From contig CATIUR010000001.1 of NCBI GenBank assembly GCA_949592205.1, positions 39,573,001-39,637,000 of the forward strand: a stretch of 64,000 nucleotides of DNA. The letters are read 5' to 3'. Origin of the DNA: Helichrysum umbraculigerum (Eukaryota; Streptophyta; Magnoliopsida; Asterales; Asteraceae). Numbering within the stretch: the first letter of the stretch is position 1; the number at the start of each line of letters is the position of its first letter. Positions 50,347 through 60,761 of the stretch are shown one piece after another. Both the position numbers and the translations under genes were made by a program. A model generated the notes under the pieces. The model searched no databases. It was given only the letters and a program-made list of their open reading frames with translations, and had not been told where the DNA came from.

Positions 50347-52838
50347 TGTGACATCTGTCACCAAAAATGTAATTCGAAAATCTCAATTTAAAATTATTTC
50401 TTATTTGTATTCAAGTTCGTTAATGATAAATTATATATTTGCTTTGGGCATGAAAACATTTCCTCAATTATTTATGAAAGTTATACGATTAGATAAATAT
50501 ACGCGAATACAACTAAATTGTGAGTATTAAATCTTAAAATATCACGGGCCTACTTAGTTCATGATTTGTCAATTTTGACCCAAAGAAAACGATCCAACTC
50601 CCAAAAGCCCAAACCCAACCCAACCAACACAACCCTAGAACTATAAAAGGCATCCTAAAACAAACCCTAACATTTTTTTCATCACCAAAATCGTCCATGT
50701 TGCTGCCCTAAAATTTCAGTCACGAACATAGGCCGATTTGAGCCATTTCCATTGGTTTTTAGGCTTCGATCAAAATTAGAAGTTGTAGATCTCGATGTTT
50801 TACATGAACCCGCGTGGTTTTGGCCTCTAAAACACTCTATATTATTTTATAAAAATTATTTCGTAAACTGCTGTTGTGGGTGACGAATTTTCAGAAACTT
50901 TGGTAAGTTTCGATTCTATAATCCTCATCTACGTTTCATCTAATCTCAAAAACGAATTCTAAGTGTTTATAAACTCAATGTTTACAGATCCTAACGAAGA
51001 TTCTCGTGCGATTAATTGATAGTTGGTATTATTCTTATCCGATTACATTTGTTAACATTCGATTTCGATTGTTTCGTATTATCGGTTTTATTCGGTTCAA
51101 TCCATTGTATCCCTCTTAATCATGAACATGTTAGGATGGATAAAAATCAGTATATAAGTGATTAGAAATGAAATATATGATTGTATTGGTGTTTTGGATT
51201 GGTTATATGAATATTTAGGGTTGATTACTCAAAACCCTAATCTGTCCAGATTTGTGTTTCGGTTTGGGAAGCTTGTAACTTGGTCATTTCATGGTGATTT
51301 TAGATGAAACAGGAGTCTAAACTTAAGTATTTTGAGTCTATTTTCAAATGGAATTGGTTTCATGGTTAAATGTTGAGTATAAGTCAGTCAAAATGATTTT
51401 ATAAGATTGTGTGTCAATTCTGAGTTCTTCGGTTCCAGATTTCGGTTAGGTTGTCGATTTTTGAAATGTACCTTAAACTAAGGATTAGGTCTTGAAATTT
51501 TTACTGAAGTGTCTTTAAGGTGTTAAATATTTTATGTAAAAATATTATAACCAATTGAAGTTTCTAATTAGTTTAAATAAATTATAACTCTTGTGAAGTC
51601 AGAAAGTGTTGTCGGTTTAGAGCAGTTCATTTTGGTGAATTTTTAAAAATATTAAATCAGAATATTTCATTTTGGAAATATTACAGGTTATTCTAAACAT
51701 ATTGAAATGTCATTGGTTAAATTTATAGAGTCAAATAATTCCATTAAGTCATGTTTAAAAATTCATGAAGTAGTACAAGAATCTGGACAGAATCTGAAAT
51801 ACACTATAGGATTGATTTTGAGGTTTGGAAGTGAGGAAACTTATGTAGAAATGACTTGGACTTGGGATACAATGGAAGGACATAGATATGTCTAGGTGGT
51901 AACCTATATGTTATACATTCACTTGTAGATTGCGATTATTTGGTGGATTCATTTAAGGGCAATACTTACATCTTTACTCAAGGTGAGTTTTACGGCCCCA
52001 TTTTCTTTACTTATTTTCCGTTGGGGGAAAAGAATGCTCAAACTGATTTTGAACTGTTTTCTTATGCTGTGTAAACTATCTGATTTTCTGATTTGGACAT
52101 TATGATTGAATAAGTGACATGCTGATTGTTGTGGACTGATTGCTGATTGTTCGGATGAGTCTTGTGTCTCTAGGACCATGACAACACTCCATATTACTTG
52201 CTTTTCGGATGAGTCTTGTGTCTTGGGGACCATGACAACACTCCATATTTCTTACTAATACGGATATGATTATTGATAGTACTATCGGACGACGGTCCCA
52301 CTCTTGTGATAGATACGTTATCCTTGAGTGAATATTATCCAGGAACGGAACGGATTGCTTATGGTGGATGAATTGGTTATCTTATGTGCTTATTTCATAT
52401 CATATGTCCTACTTACTGATTATCACAGCAAACTGTATTTTCTCATGTGTCTATTAAACCTGCGAAACTCACCAACCATTATGTTGACATTTTCGAGCAT
52501 TTCTTTTCAGGGAAAACTAGTGGCACTAAGATCGAGGACAAGAAAACTTAGTGGACCTGTTAGGTTGCATTAAGTAGTGCTGCAGGACTTGTGATACGTT
52601 TGTTGCTGACATTTTGATTTAATTACGGGCATGTTGCCTTAACATTTGTTGAATACATTTATTGTTTATGACACATTGTTTCTTTGTTGGTGTGTATGCT
52701 ATGACACGAACCGTCATTCGTGTTAATGACATCACTACGCATTGATACTTTATATTTCATTTAGAGTTCTATATATTGATGTGTTGTGATCCTATCATGG
52801 TTGCATTCCGTTGTTTCCGCTTTAGACGGAGTGTGACA
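50347..52838 (+). repeat. LTR D, 2492 bp (right-hand copy)
   Basis: TATA box 50642-50650, putative intron 51983-52510, PBS 52842-52854. It carries about 15-20 variants absent from B and C, spread over its whole length. Its end reads GACGGAGTGTGACA instead of GATGGGGTGTGACA. Confidence 0.93.
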
Positions 52839-55483
52839 GATTGGTATCAGAGCCATTGGTTATAGAGAATTAGGCGGATTGACCTAGACTATAACCTAGG
52901 AACCTTCATATAGATGCTATGCTAGGAACTATGTGTGCATTAAACGACGTGAACTCATTCACACTTTGGTTCTCGAGCAAGACATGATCCATTGGTGGTT
53001 CCACACGTGCCCGCATACCCGTTAGGGTTATGTAGGCTTAACGGCGTAGGATCATTAATGTCATCTATCGGTACTTTATTGATCATAGTATCATTTCCTT
53101 ATAAATTCGTGCCACTTTTAGATATGAATATGTAGGAACAAGGTCGAATATTGTGATATAGGATCTGGTAATAAGTACATATATGAAAGGATACCCTAAC
53201 AATTATGGCGGCCGACGTAATTGCGAAGGTATCACGACATATATGTGTTTATATGGCCATATTCGAGTGTCCAATGTGTCACCTTCAAAGTCGCATGACG
53301 ATGTCAAAATCTCAACTCTATTTGTTCCGAACTTATGATCTTTGGTCATTGGTTTAGCGCATACATCTGATACTATCCAAACTGCTCATCTATTCTAAAC
53401 TCATATGTACTCGAAATCGTAGTAAACATGCCGCCAAGACGTTCTACTCGAAATGCTAAATGTGATACGTGACGGGAGCGAGACGTGATAAAGATAAAAG
53501 TGTAAATCTTGTAGTAAGCAAACGTCATTCTAAGACTTGGAATCCGTATCTTATAAAAGTGAATAATAACTCACTAATGAATATACACGTGAAACTTATT
53601 TAAATCATAATTGACTCATTATCCCTCAAATTCTTGGGAAGAATTTACATCTTAACTTTTCATGGAAACTGGTGGTCATTACCACCTACAGCTACACTTC
53701 CTATCATGCGATAATCTTTACATTTCTAGTTAGTGATTCATTCACTTACTTGATCACTTTTACCCCACGAAGCGAAATTTTCAAATCCCCTTCTTGCAAT
53801 TAGTCCAAGATCTTATATCAGTTGGACATGCATTTAGGTATCCGTATTGGGTGACAATTTCACCCTTATATGACGAAGGCTCTAATGCCTCGTGTTACAA
53901 AAATATAACTGAATAAGATCATTCTTAACAAGTAATCTAATCTCGTTCTTTTAAAATATTTAACTACAACCCTCGTAAGAATTTAAGTCAATATAAAACA
54001 TATCTACACCATATTCTCTATCAGTATAACGATTGTAACTTGGGACGATCAAACCTTTTCTTCAGGGTCCTATTAGGAACACCACTCGTTGAAGTATTGG
54101 TAATCCAAGACACAGTAGTGATTCTTGGACCCAACCAATCCCTATTATCTATACTACTGGACGAACGGGTTTAAATGAATAAAAGAGATAACTCTATTTA
54201 TTAGACTGCCCTCTTAAACTGAAACATTTAGTCATTCATGACCAATTATATTATTAAAGGACCCCACAAAAGACTGTTACTAAAATCCCTAGTACCCAAT
54301 AATAATTTACATTGTTTTGAAAACTCTCTATGTTTTGGGAACACGTAGTTTCGTAAAATAAACTGCAGTAATAAATAAATGAATAAATATATTAATTTTA
54401 TTACCATCCTAAAAATTCAAATAAATAAAACATCATAATATAATAACCTCCACTGTTCTTAACGTCTTACAATTACAAATTTTGTGCTTCCAACGTTGTT
54501 ATATATTGCACTTCTACATGACATACCACCGGATAAGCTGTTAAGGGAAGATTCACTCATAATGTTCGTATAAAAAAATCGAAGAAAATCCCTGTTGTAA
54601 CTATTTTATGAGAGGCTCAAATAACAAGATAGAAGTTGAAGTTGATGTTTACAAACACCCAAATCCTGTTATGAAAACACTTTCTTGCTTCATGTAATAG
54701 TAATAACTAAATCAAAGATAACATTTGATTACCACTTTGGTCAAGAGAAACACGAAACCAATTAGCTTCATAAAGGTCAAAATAAAATGAAATAAAATTA
54801 AATGTATAAGCTCATGGATGAGAATATTAATGAACCAGGGAAAATCGTGAGGAATTTGCTTGTTTGACATATTAAATAAATTCGAGTTAACCCATTCTAT
54901 ATTGTAATAACATGGGAATGGTTCCCTTAGTAATCCATAAGAGATAAGACGGTGGACCTTAGGTATTGTTTCAAAAACATTCAGCCAAATATCTGGAAAC
55001 CTAATTAAGCACAATTACAAGGTGAAAATCAAGATATACACGAGACAAAATGATCGATAGGGAGTCAATAGCATATTTCACATAAGGCATTGGCCTTAAA
55101 TGTAAATATGAAATGTATTATGTCTCCGATTAATGTTCTTTTGTTCGATTCACCGTACACTGTATCGTGCGGATATATTGCTAGCATTATCAAATTGATA
55201 CATATAAGAAGACTACTCCAAACCAAAGAACCAATTCTGTTTTCAAATGGAACCGAACTCTAATTACTTCTCGACATCAAAACCTCACCGAAGCTTGGGC
55301 TAAACAATACATTTCTTTCACCAATAGTTATGACAATTTTCGAAACACACCACGCGAAGCCCAAACGGGGTGATAAACTCGGTTGAAAACTTGTTATAAA
55401 TAATGCAAAACGACGTGAAGTAACCCATAGACGCGATGAAACACATGGTTTGGCATTAACCTGCCAACACCTAACTTTAAGAC
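52839..55483 (+). mobile_element. INT3, truncated internal region
   Basis: Follows INT1 up to the equivalent of 41540 (shared CACCTAACTTTAAGAC) and then stops. It has roughly a dozen differences from INT1 and INT2 over 2.6 kb, more than those two show over 4.4 kb. The sequence after 55483 is the end of a Helitron helicase. Confidence 0.85.
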
Positions 55484-55485
55484 GT

Positions 55486-55723
55486 AGTTTATTTATCACG
55501 TAAAACTTCTTGATAGATGGGCACAATGGTATTGTTGGCAAAAATACTATTTTTTCAGCATGTTATCCAACGGCTATCTATGCATCTATGGCGGTTGGTT
55601 GAAAAATTTTGCATATCAGTCTTGTGCCATTACATAACCCATCTGATAGATCACTATTCCGTAAGAGTATAATCAGGCATCCAATCTTAAGTCGAAGGTA
55701 ATGAGCGGGCAAACCAGGAACAT
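55486..55723 (-). pseudogene. internally deleted fragment of Helitron helicase
   Basis: On the minus strand this matches the C-terminal half of the helicase at 63073-64000. It begins in the region of PGLPPHYLRLKIGCPIILL and runs to IPLCPS. It then jumps directly to the extreme C-terminus (VLRD-like, TATCACGTAAAACTTCTTGA versus TATCACGTAACACTTCTTGA at 63077). About 257 bp covering motifs V and VI are missing. The joint lies at a TTGATAGA word also present at 63093-63100. The homology starts exactly where INT3 stops. Confidence 0.75.
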
Positions 55724-56175
55724 TTTCATAGTTGATGCAATTTGAATATGTCATGTATCAAAGAAATAACATTAAGTAGTGACCGGATATTAATATGGAG
55801 TTTCACAATTTCTTGATTGGTTGGCAATCATTTGGGCCCGTTGAAATGCCAATTTTTACTATGGAATTTGATTACTTCTGATTCGATTTTCTTGTTTGAT
55901 TGGCAATCATTTGTTCCCAATTTTATCCACCGTATCTCCATCATTATCCACTGTCACACTGTTCCCAACTTTTTTCCGTAGGGATAGCATCATGCGTTCA
56001 TGCCGTAAAGAAAATTACTTTATTATTATAATAATAATAAAATAAAATAATAAATTAAGTAATAGAATTACTACTATTATTACAATAAAATTTAAAAATG
56101 GCATAATAAGAATGAAAGTATGAAACATATTAGTAGGGAACTTGAGTAGTGAAAATATCAATTTGTCCAACCTAA
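55724..56175. other. AT-rich sequence without recognised genes
   Basis: The phrase TTGGCAATCATTTG occurs twice (about 55821 and 55900). Nothing else stands out. Confidence 0.3.
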
Positions 56176-56541
56176 GAGCACGGGGTGTAGTAACACTGTG
56201 TTTACAGTGTTTTTGATGTTATCCACTAACTCGGTAAAATTCTGTGGTGTGGTAACGGTGTTGTAGACAGTTTGTGGACAGTGTTTTGAAATATTTTATT
56301 AATTCTTTTATTTTTTTTTAAATTATTTTTTATTTTTTTTGGTCTTTCAAAAGCTTCTCATCAAATGGTCCCAAAAAATTAATAATAAAAAATGTAAAAC
56401 GTCTTCCTTGTACAACGTTTGAAGTACCACATTTGAAATACCACGGCGGCCGAAAAACACCGTCAGAACGTCGTGAAAAACTCCGTTGGACGGCGTTGTG
56501 GGTGAAAAACGGTAACAAAATTATTTACAGACCGCATGCTC
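56176..56541. mobile_element. Tourist-like MITE, 366 bp
   Basis: The ends GAGCACGGGGTGT and GAGCATGCGGTCT (reverse complement of the right end) match at 10 of 13 positions. TAA flanks both sides (56173-56175 and 56542-56544). There is no coding capacity. Internally it has GTGTTTACAGTGTTTTTG/GTTGTAGACAGTTTGTGG words. It belongs to the same class as 2172-2486 but is not a close copy. Confidence 0.75.
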
Positions 56542-56544
56542 TAA

Positions 56545-57663
56545 TAAAGAAACATAGACCCAACATTGATGATTGTCCTTTGAATTTGTACCAAAAAAAT
56601 ACAAACTGAAAGTGGGTTTTGGGTCCATCCGATTGACCAACAACGCATACAAAGTTGCCAACTTGATAGGGTCATATCTCATTTTTAAACACTCAAAAGT
56701 TTCTTTCTTTTGATTCTCATTTCTCATCTACATATCCACGGTGCTTCTGGGGCCAACCTCAATAGCAAATTAAATATAGTACTTCGTATTGATTAAGGTG
56801 GATACATCTTCCTGTTTTGTAAGCTTTTAAAATTTGAAAAAATTAGGTGGGCGTCTCATCCAACAATGGTACCTAAAAGGGCGTCCCATTGTCCCACGCG
56901 TGATTTGTGGCTGCTTAATTAAAAACTCAATAGAAAAATAAATAAAAAGTAGTATGTAGTGGGACTATCACAGTTTCTATTATATAGTGGGACCATCACT
57001 GTATGAAATCCCCTGACAAAACGTAGTGAAATAACATTTGAAAAATGGTACATACATAGTTTACTTTTCCTTTAACTTGAACTTAGGTTGCTATGATTCT
57101 TGTTTATATTATTATGAAGATTGAAATGGTAGTTGCTTTAATTATGAGTTGTTTAATTAAGTGTGCACTTAAAAGGTAGTTGCTTTAAAATGATGTTAAA
57201 TAAATAGATATTTTTAATTTTTTTCCGATTAATTAAATATTATTATTTGTTGGATGGAAGTAATGTGTCGGAATAAACAAAATGGTAACGTTAAAAAACG
57301 ATGAAAGTGGTGTGGCTAGACAAAAAGAAAATCATTATTTATTTATTGACATTTTACAGTGTGATAAACGTTTTACCCAGAACAGGAAGTGTTTTTGAAG
57401 TTGTAGTTAATGTATTTTTAGGCGTTGTTTGTTTTTTTAGATGTTTATGTCTGAAATCTGAAAACCACATCTGAATGTTAAGATGCAGTATGGTAGTATC
57501 AAAGTGAATCATTTAAGACTGTTTGTTTTTTAATTTGAATAAACATATCAAGTTAAGTAATTATTTATTTTATCATTTAAAAAATTAAACCTTTGATTTT
57601 TCATTTTGTAGAAAAAGGAACTTGACTTAAAATTAAATATTTCATTGTTGAACGACCTTACTT

Positions 57664-57666
<3 letters not shown>
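56545..57666. other. AT-rich intergenic sequence
   Basis: No coding sequence is supported. GGCGTTGTTTGTTTTTTTAG at about 57421 resembles the outer end of some hAT-type MITEs, but I found no partner end. Confidence 0.3.

Positions 57667-57753
<87 letters not shown>
57667..57753. repeat. (TTA)n microsatellite
   Basis: About 29 perfect TTA units. Confidence 0.95.
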
Positions 57754-58306
57754 GCTAAATGGTACAGACACGGAAACATCACCTCCCCCATATGATTTTT
57801 TTCTAGAGCTTTTCACCTACCACCCAACTCCCTTCCCACTTCTCCTTTCACATTTTTTCAATAGCTCCGGTAAGATAAAAAACAATTAAAAAACCCGACC
57901 GAATCATTAACAAAAAACATACAAAAATCCATGTTAAAGGTTTGTTTTATTCTCTTCTTTTCCCATTCTTAAAATTGAATATAAGGGAGCGGCACCTAAA
58001 TTCATACGGTGGTTTGTGGCTGTGGGCGGCGATGGGTTGTTGGAGACTGAGGGTGAACTTTCTGGGCTTTGTTTTTCATTTTTGTTAGCTACGCACAGGA
58101 CTAAAAGGTCGCTGCCTTGGTTTTCTTTAAGTTTTCTTGTAACAAAAACATTTCGGATTCTGTAACGACCAGATTTTGAAGCTTTCGGGTTCTGAAGCTG
58201 CTAGATTATGTAAGTTTATCTTGTTCTTTTTCGTTTTTGATTTTACAATTTTTCGGTTATTTATGCTTGATTTTAAAGATATGTTTAAAGTTAGGGGTTG
58301 TATTCA
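57754..58306 (+). other. possible 5' leader of a lost gene
   Basis: Base composition is less AT-rich than the surroundings, with GTTCTGAAGCTGCTAG and a good donor-like TATGTAAGTTTATC at about 58207. No coding frame could be attached to it. Confidence 0.2.
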
Positions 58307-58609
58307 AAGACAGTTTTGTTTATAGTTGGATCCAGGTTTTGATTTCGAAATTGTTTGTAAATCTTTTGCAATTTTCCAGATCCGATTGTATGTAAGCACC
58401 GGAATCTGAACCTGCATAAGCTTTATTCTTCACGACTGGTCTGAGAAGTATGAACTTACCGAAACAATAGAGCAACGTTCATGCAAAAGAATAAAAGCAG
58501 GCAGATTTAGAATCCGGTGGTTACATACAATCGGATCTGGAAAATTGCAAAAGATTTACAAACAATTTCGAAATCAAAACCTGGATCCAACTATAAACAA
58601 AACCGTCTT
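58307..58609. repeat. long foldback, ~105-bp arms
   Basis: The left arm 58307-58413 and right arm about 58509-58609 are reverse complements with only a few mismatches. Examples are AAGAC(A)GTTTTGTTTATAG against CTATAAACAAAAC(C)GTCTT, and CCAGATCCGATTGTATGTAA against TTACATACAATCGGATCTGG. Weaker complementarity continues into the ~95-base centre. No TIR/TSD signature of a known MITE is evident. A transcript would form a long near-perfect hairpin of the kind processed into small RNAs. Confidence 0.85.
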
Positions 58610-58741
58610 CTCGATTTCTCTGTAAAGAATCTTATTGGATGTCATAAAATTTGAATATGGATTTTTAAAAGAAAGCATGTTAGTGCCATGATTCATGGCT
58701 TTTTAAATTAAAATAAATAAAGTGGATTCAAAAGAAGTAAC

Positions 58742-58801
58742 AATATATATGACAAGTCCCATAAAAACATTAATATATATGACAAGTCCCATAAAAACAT
58801 T
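58742..58801. repeat. two 30-bp direct repeats
   Basis: AATATATATGACAAGTCCCA followed by TAAAAACATT occurs twice back to back. Confidence 0.9.
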
Positions 58802-58832
58802 AATATATACATGATAGATGAACATAAAAGAC

Positions 58833-59170
58833 TTAAGGGTCTGGACTGAAGATGGTCTTGATAAGTTCATTGATCTTTTCTTGACGCTCCACGATTTTTT
58901 CGTTATTTTTATTTATACGTTCCATCAATTGACGTATAGATTCTTCATCTCGCCTGACAGTTTCTGTCAGTCTCTGTACCATTCTTTCATGCGTGTCTAA
59001 CATGAACTTCTGCGGCCCTAATCGTTTTGCAGTACACTTTTCCCAAATATGTTTGGAAACTCTGTAGAATTCGAGGGGATTTTTTTATGGGACTTGGGTG
59101 ATGGTTGTGGTGATGTTGGTGGGCTTGATGCTCTCTTGTTGTTTTTGGTATTATCGGATGAGGAGGCCAT
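58833..59170 (-). pseudogene. broken small coiled-coil ORF
   Basis: On the minus strand a 50-codon frame starts at 59170. It is Ser/Pro/Lys-rich (SSPPTSPQPSPKSHKK) and runs through STEFPNIFGKSVL to a TAG at 59018-59020. In another phase the sequence continues as KRLGPQKFMLDTHERMVQRL and a charged coiled coil (MERINKNNEKIVERQEKINE), ending FSPDP and a TAA at 58833. One missing base between SVL and KRLG would join the two, so I read this as one ~112-residue gene with a single frameshift. Architecture (disordered N-terminus, helical C-terminus) resembles the intact ORF at 59926, though sequence similarity is not obvious. Family unknown. Confidence 0.5.
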
Positions 59171-59848
59171 TGAGACTTTTGTTTTGTAAGGAAAATTTGA
59201 GATTTTGTGTAAAGTAAGGAATTGATGAAATAACTGGTTGTGTAAAGACTGTATAGGTCTAGGTTGATGGGGATTAATATAATCGGTATCAGATTAACAA
59301 TCATTCAACTTTCTACAATCATATTAGGTCCACTTTAATAAATCCTGCGGGCCAGTAATGGAGTATCTCTGTAGACTTTAAGACCTTTGCAATAATCCGA
59401 AATCTCTTTTCCTGTGGATTCTCTGACTTTAGTAGACTTTTGTAAAAACATTCTCTGTAGACCGTAGACTTTTGTAAAAAACATTTTTTGCAGCCGTAAG
59501 TAAATAATCATGTTGGAGATAAAAATTCAGATGGGTCCCGAATCAATAATACTTGCTTTGGTTATTGAGTAAAATGATTTTTTTTATTAAATACCTGTTT
59601 CCTTTAATTAATTACAACCCTATTAATTAATATAGTTATATATTGATTAACATACTTTCTACCTCTTTTTTCAAACTCCAGGCCGAAAAGCCAGAAACAA
59701 AATCTTAAAATGTCAGATACGATTTAGAATTTTATTTAAAACATTCACGTGATCTTCGTACACTATCCTCACGATTATAAATTTAGCTTTCAGTGTTTAC
59801 ACAACTATCCTTACCATTATAAATTTAGTACATACACTCTTATACCAT

Positions 59849-59856
59849 TATATAAG
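59849..59856 (+). promoter_or_regulatory. TATA box of the 59926 gene
   Basis: TATATAAG lies 70-77 bp upstream of the ATG, leaving room for a leader of about 45 nt. Just upstream, the phrase ATTATAAATTTAG occurs twice in a ~50-bp direct repeat (59761-59835). Confidence 0.5.
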
Positions 59857-59925
59857 TTCAAGACTCCCTCTAAGATAATCATACCTCTTTAGTACGTCCA
59901 TAATACAACCAAGAAAAACCACTCT

Positions 59926-60372
59926 ATGGAAAACATAGATCTAAATGAAGTACCTAGTTCTGAAAGTCCAAGGTCTCAACCTCCGAAGGAGCAAGAAGTC
60001 CAACCAGGAACCTCAACAAGTGAAGCCCCTCCAGAACCAGTAATCCATAATCATGATGTATACGATAGTTTGATTAATGACCTCATAAAATATAAAGATG
60101 GATTCATAGAACTCCATGCCCAAGTAGAGCGGCAGAACACTGAGTTAAGGAGGTTGAGGCAGGATATGGAAATAGCTGGACGTAGACAAAATGAAATTCT
60201 TAATCAATGGCGTGGCACAAGCTTTCTGTTGAATGAGGAACGAAGAATTAATACACGTCTACGAGCAATAATAGCAGCTAACCATCCCCAACCTAATGTC
60301 AATGAACAACCGCCCAACAATCAAAATACATCTAGTGTTAATCAACGACCCCCTATCCCTAGAAGAGGATAA
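59926..60372 (+). CDS. 148-aa protein with EAR-like motif and coiled coil, unknown family
   Basis: The frame is intact from ATG (context CTCTATGGAAA) to TAA. Residues 5-10 read DLNEVP, a match to the DLNxxP form of the EAR repression motif, which in plant regulators recruits TOPLESS-type co-repressors. Residues 11-40 are Pro/Ser/Glu-rich and probably disordered. Residues 47-115 are strongly helical and coiled-coil-like (DGFIELHAQVERQNTELRRL, then RQDMEIAGRRQNEILNQWRG and ERRINTRLRAIIAA). The tail is rich in Asn, Pro and Gln and ends in RRG. There is no DNA-binding domain, transmembrane helix or signal peptide. Possible polyadenylation words (AATAAA) lie at 60396 and 60449. The repressor role is inference from one short motif. 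It could be a mobile-element accessory protein. Confidence 0.6.
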   Translation: MENIDLNEVPSSESPRSQPPKEQEVQPGTSTSEAPPEPVIHNHDVYDSLINDLIKYKDGFIELHAQVERQNTELRRLRQDMEIAGRRQNEILNQWRGTSFLLNEERRINTRLRAIIAANHPQPNVNEQPPNNQNTSSVNQRPPIPRRG

Positions 60373-60509
60373 TATGTATTTAGATATATATTTAAATAAA
60401 GTATGGAATTACTATAGCAATAAATTATATTTTGGTTGTGTACTCTTAAACAATAAATCTCTTTTAGATCGCAATTACGATTCCTATAGCTTATTATACA
60501 TATCTTATC

Positions 60510-60647
60510 GGTTAGTATGCGGTAGCAAATGGCTTTTACACGGTTCCAAACGGATAGTATACGTAGCCAACGGCTAGTATATGGTGCTAACGGCAAGTAT
60601 ACCGTTGTCAACGGTTAATTTACGCCAAACCAATGCCTTTATATATA
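60510..60647 (+). promoter_or_regulatory. AACGG-repeat promoter with TATA box
   Basis: AACGG occurs at least four times in about 70 bp (CCAAACGGATAG, GCCAACGGCTAG, GCTAACGGCAAG, GTCAACGGTTAA), plus CCGTT on the other strand, alternating with TAGTATA/AAGTATA words. TATATATA follows at 60640-60647, about 115 bp before an ATG. AACGG is the core of the MSA element bound by three-repeat MYB proteins in G2/M genes; that use here is inference. Confidence 0.55.
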
Positions 60648-60761
60648 CCATAATAATTCTCCTTCAACATACTCTCTTTTCATACCAATATTCCACACAA
60701 TCTCTCCATATTCAATTTAATTTTCTTGTTCTGTTAGTCATACTTTTCATCCCAATCAAAA

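Larger units (their letters stand above)
36403..55483 (+). mobile_element. tandem three-LTR array of a non-coding Ty3-type element (LARD-like)
   Basis: The order is LTR B (36403-38894), INT1 (38895-43362), LTR C (43363-45854), INT2 (45855-50346), LTR D (50347-52838) and INT3 (52839-55483, truncated). All three LTRs are exactly 2492 bp. Unit lengths are 6960 and 6984 bp; the 24-bp difference is a 39-bp tandem duplication at about 50106-50144 minus a 15-bp deletion. No internal region codes for a protein; the 60-100 codon frames recur only because the DNA does. A Ty3-type closing phrase TTTCGGGACGAAATTCC precedes each downstream LTR (43332, 50316). The array starts inside the 34398 LTR and ends at a Helitron scrap. 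Confidence 0.93.

Noticed and set aside
59018..59304. The 105-codon open frame at 58987-59304 (minus) as a gene
   Set aside because: Its N-terminus is hydrophobic noise and its second half is the wrong phase of the Ser/Pro-rich plus coiled-coil ORF I describe as one broken gene.
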